From Polytrichum commune (taxonomy: Eukaryota > Streptophyta > Polytrichopsida > Polytrichales > Polytrichaceae): a stretch of 64,000 nucleotides of DNA. Under the pieces are notes generated by a model. The model had not been told where the DNA came from, searched no databases, and saw only the letters and a list, made by a program, of their open reading frames with translations. Positions 60,456-64,000 of the stretch are shown piece after piece. The position numbers were made by a program, and so were the translations under genes. The stretch spans positions 18,199,666-18,263,665 of the forward strand of contig OX485807.1 in NCBI GenBank assembly GCA_950295325.1, given 5' to 3'. Position 1 is the stretch's first letter; each line of letters begins with the position of its first letter.

Positions 60456-60775
60456 AGTGCGGTTGTGCCCAAGAGTGCCGGAGTTGTTGAGTGGATCTCC
60501 GACGGAGAGGTTATAAAATGCTTGAGGAATCTGGACATAAAGGACCCCCGGGGAGTTCTCGATGTGTGGTAACACTCTTCGGAGATAACTTGGGCGCAGG
60601 ATCATGTCTGCGTCCATAATGTCGACGATGTACTCAACCGCCAAGAATTTCAACCTGTGGTTCAAGTTCCCGCACTTCAAGTGGTGTGGGATGCCTTCCT
60701 TCTTCTCGCTCCTTAGATACTCAACTTGACCTTCTGTCTCCACAAAAACCGAGTTGCAAACACTTTGAGCTGCAC
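60430..60775 (-). pseudogene. glycosyltransferase family 2 (cellulose-synthase-like) exon fragment
   Basis: The minus strand reads KCGNLNHRLKFL, YIVDIMDADMILRPSYLRRV and VLYVQIPQAFYNLSVGDPL. These match the GNLN.AL, D-x-D (DAD) and VQ.PQ.FYN motifs of processive GT2 enzymes. A splice acceptor precedes it (ATTATCAG, about 60776). Downstream the frame runs into the 430-bp repeat and loses similarity, with no QxxRW motif or membrane segments, so this is a fragment. Presumably from a host gene carried here by duplication. Confidence 0.65.
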
Positions 60776-60890
60776 CTGATAATTCAAATAAACTATAAAT
60801 GAGAAATTGCTTACCAAACTTAGAAATGCTCAATCCATTTGAGGTTGTTAGCCGAGTTTTATGGGAGTTTGATATACACCAACAAATCAT

Positions 60891-62576
60891 TCAACTAGGA
60901 AGAGCACACATAGCGTTCGGACTTGGACATTATCAAGCACTAGAATTTGATGGAATATTACAATGTCGGCCAAGAGAGCAAATGCAAATCGATATTCATT
61001 TGCAAATCCAAATTTACATGTTAAATTTTATGTAATATATGAAATGGATTAGACATGCAATTGCATATTGATGACATCAGATCGTCACCTCCTACCTCCT
61101 TTAAACCAATATGAAAATCAGAGATGAGCCAGAGACACCATAATCATCTATAATTTGAAATAATGTTTAGTTGTGAAGGTTGGCTAAACTAGGATCTGTA
61201 AAGTGTTTAAACCTAAATGAAGCAAAAAAGACTAATGAACAAGAGTTGTGAAGGTACATAAGAAGATACAAGTGTGAAGTAAAATCTCAAGTTTTACAAG
61301 AGAAACGGCTTGGGGACAACTTCATCATGTTTAGAGGTATTGAATCACGAGAACTTAATCGACCTCAAATTTTCTTCAGGAGTTGATTCAAGCAAGAGGT
61401 GCTTTGTTGTTGTTGTTGTTGTTTATCCTTCAGTCAAGGACTCATCTATTGCTACATAATCTAAGCTCATCAAGAACATAATCTAGTACTCAAGCAGTTG
61501 CCCATTTCCCCCGCTCACCCACATGTCACACACAACACCAACAACACCAACACTAATGCAAGCCCAAGCCCCCTTGTGGCCCTCAAACCCTCGGACTAAA
61601 CCATGCCCTAAGTCCCCCTATAAGTTGGCCTTCTCTGAAAAATTTAATAAAAATATATATGAAAGAGAATAGATAGTTGGGGTCTGGATGGTGACCCTTG
61701 CATAAGAAAAAGATACTTATAATAAATTCTAAAATTAATTTTTGAAGGTAAAAAACTTTTCTAATTAGAACGTTTATGACATCATCGGATTCCTCTCAAC
61801 GTCTTCTTTCTATGCATGTTGTTTGTCTTTGCATAATAACAAATTGTAAACTCTTAGATGCATTAGAAGAAGGGAATAATAAGGAGCTGCTTTTGAAAGA
61901 AGAGTTGCCACCCTGGGCTCGCAACACTAATGGACACACATACTAGTAGTACGCTTGAGAAGGGTTGGATGAAAATCGCTAATCGATTTGAAGAATTTAA
62001 CTTCGGAGGCGAGATGAAGGAAGATCGACCAATTTGAAGCTGATGATAACTTCAAAATAGCTTTCAAACAACATAACACTTATTATCCAATGGAAGATAT
62101 TCTCATGCCCATGATCATTTGTTACCTTCATAGGCATGATAACTTCATGTGGAATTGAGAGTAGTATCCTCGCCAACGCCCACAAGAGGTGGAAGAATTC
62201 CACGAATTGCAATCGTGTGTGTAGACTAGGGAGACTAGGGAAGTTGGATGGGGGGGGGGGGGAGGAGGTGGAGATTAAGAAGAAAGAGGAGTGGGGGAAA
62301 GGGATGTTCAATTTTGTCACCGATAACGAGAGCAGTAGGGGCGCCGTTCAATTGCCCAACACGCCTGCGCAGGATGGGAAACCTCGGCCAAATGATCTCG
62401 ATACAATTACCACAAATTTAAACACATTTATCTGTTTCTGGAAATGATGATGATGGTATTTCTCTTGTAATTTGAGGGAGGATTCCTCGTCAATGATTAC
62501 TTGTATTGCTCTCTAAAATGGACTTTTGTGTGTATGTAGCTGCTCCCTCGTGAAATTTTGAGAGAGAGTTTCTTGT
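60891..62576. other. intergenic, no gene recognised
   Basis: AT-rich. Includes a (TTG)n run near 61405 and a poly-G run near 62252. A 103-codon ORF at 62136-62447 has no recognised domain and spans the poly-G run. Confidence 0.4.
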
Positions 62577-63012
62577 GTTGCTGGAATTCTTTTTGTTAAA
62601 ATGACGGTGGCCCGGACGATGATAATTCCACGAGAGATTTCTGTTTACTGTGTCCTAAGGAATAGAGTTCCCGGGTATGGACAACATAACATTCCCGGGT
62701 ATCCATGACCCATGTTGTTTGAGGGACTGGGTAGGAGCAAGTATAAGATGTAATATGGAAGCTTCACTGACAGGCTGTGATATGAACAAGGCATGATTTG
62801 AGTTGCAGACGTGCTCCTTGACATCTGACATGAAGGATGAGAAGTGTGCTTGATGAGCCTAGGTTTTTGATAAAGTATATTGTTGTGTGAAAGCTAATTT
62901 TGAAGTTATCATGCCCATGAAGGTATCGAATGGAAGAAACCCAGTTCATCGATCGATCTAAGCAACATGGATCGGTGATGAAGGAATTAGAATGCAACTT
63001 TCAATTGATCGA
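62577..63012. repeat. 430-bp direct repeat, copy 2
   Basis: Second copy of 60022-60455 in the same orientation, a few percent different (for example GACGGTGGCCCGG). It lacks the adjoining glycosyltransferase exon. Confidence 0.85.
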
Positions 63013-64000
63013 GACTTCGTGATAAGTACTGCATGACTAACACATGGTGATCTAATATCTCATGGTGGCAGCTCCCCCAGGCTTCAGATTAACAGTTTTC
63101 CCTAGATTACTTGTTTAATGAAGTACAAATTCTAATGAATAAGTTGGTATATTATCATCATCTCACAAACAGGTGTTACATGTTTGGAAAGAGCAAGGGA
63201 GGCATTGAGAGTAATGCATTGATACCATAGTCATGGGTGTGACATGATGTCTCAATCAGAAAAGGCGAGGCTACAAATTTACACTTGTAAATATGACATA
63301 TTTAAGTAAGTTTGGACATATTTTCAAATTTTGAACTTTGTGGTTGCTCAATCCTATGGGGGGATCCATCGATACACTTCAACACAAAAATGTGCCTCAT
63401 TTTTAACTACATTATAACAAAAAACGGTGGCATAATCTAATATCTCTAGTGTCAATGGTTGTTTCAAGTATAATTCATAATCGTATTTGAGAAAATCCTT
63501 GAGGTGGAGGTAATCAAGTTTCTATCCTAAGAGATGGAAAGACGTCCACACTTTAGCAAGAAAAAAACTCCTCGATATCATCAAATGCAATTTTGGATGT
63601 GGTTGGGTTGTCATGACAACCCTAGATACTTTGAGCAATGGTCACACAAATCAATGTCCACACATAGTAGTTGTTTAACAAAAACCGAACAATTGCTACA
63701 CAAATCCAAAAACTTGCTCACTAATCATTGCCTTTGTGAATCCTTCTATAAAACTCCTTCAACTAGTTTGATCATCTTTCATCGCATCATTGTCTTCACT
63801 ATCACTAGCATGACCATCAAACTCCTCTGCCTCTACATCCATAAATGATAAGATACGAATAGCATATGCCTTGCTTAATAACTTGCCTCGGGATCACACA
63901 CAAACTCGCGGCTATGACTAAGGTTCTCTCTCTCTCTCTCTCTACACTTTGATTATTCCTTGCCCACAAATGAACCTGCACGGTAACTTTATCTAACCCC
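63013..64000. other. intergenic, no gene recognised
   Basis: No exon or RNA gene recognised. A (CT)n microsatellite lies at about 63927-63943. Confidence 0.4.

Noticed and set aside
60022..63012. LTR retrotransposon with 430-bp LTRs
   Set aside because: No TG..CA ends, no primer-binding site or polypurine tract, no gag/pol between the copies, and no TSD recognised.
1..64000. tRNA genes and riboswitches
   Set aside because: No cloverleaf with conserved T-loop GTTCRANNC and acceptor pairing, and no TPP-type core, was noticed on either strand by eye.

Overview
This is a nuclear window from a land plant. The evidence is two multi-exon plant genes (a purple acid phosphatase and a GAT1-type amino-acid transporter), plant-like GT-AG introns, plant 26S and 5S rRNA-derived repeats, and LINE and Mutator-like (MULE) elements. 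The transposon repertoire and lack of recognisable seed-plant LTR elements lean towards a seed-free plant (bryophyte, lycophyte or fern). That placement is an inference, and I cannot name the species.

Layout. Positions 1-12.2 kb are host euchromatin: the phosphatase (+, 1028-5391) and the transporter (-, 6949-12141). Their introns and flanks hold tandem duplications, four copies of a short foldback repeat and two copies of a 5S rRNA-derived SINE-like repeat. From about 13.7 to 59.6 kb the window is a nest of transposons. Two oppositely oriented copies of one LINE family form the base layer: minus strand from 30590 down to about 14530, and plus strand from about 30630 up to about 59600. Four DNA elements interrupt them and can be delimited to the base by target-site duplications (TSDs): a 13.6-kb MULE (14870-28424, 11-bp TSD), a 943-bp TA-flanked element (29427-30369), a 1,310-bp element with 8-bp TSD (33806-35115) and a 22.0-kb MULE (35152-57143, 9-bp TSD). 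Removing each insertion together with one TSD copy restores a continuous LINE reading frame, which independently supports the boundaries. The last 4.4 kb holds a glycosyltransferase-2 gene fragment and a 430-bp direct duplication.

Main result. Both large MULEs carry the same two-gene cargo in the same head-to-head arrangement. One gene is a SWIM-domain Mutator-type transposase with an N-terminal SUMO-site/SIM module. The other is a long multi-exon gene whose product joins a nuclear-localisation-like basic stretch, a ParB-like domain (GNHR motif) and a circularly permuted N6/N4-type DNA methyltransferase fold. The two copies are clearly diverged in protein sequence but keep gene order, orientation, domain order and most intron positions, so the methyltransferase looks like a stable component of this MULE lineage rather than a chance capture. 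In the 22-kb copy the ParB-methyltransferase reads through 12 predicted exons with no lesion (about 1,184 aa), although three introns are swollen by roughly 95-100 copies of an about 85-bp repeat centred on the palindrome TCTCGGAACCGAGA. Both transposase copies are broken by nonsense changes. The 13.6-kb copy also carries a tandem array of a chimeric unit (26S rRNA fragment, LINE reverse-transcriptase fragment and EcoRI-site palindromes) in an intron.

Exon boundaries were placed by eye from splice signals and from comparing the two copies. No database search was possible.
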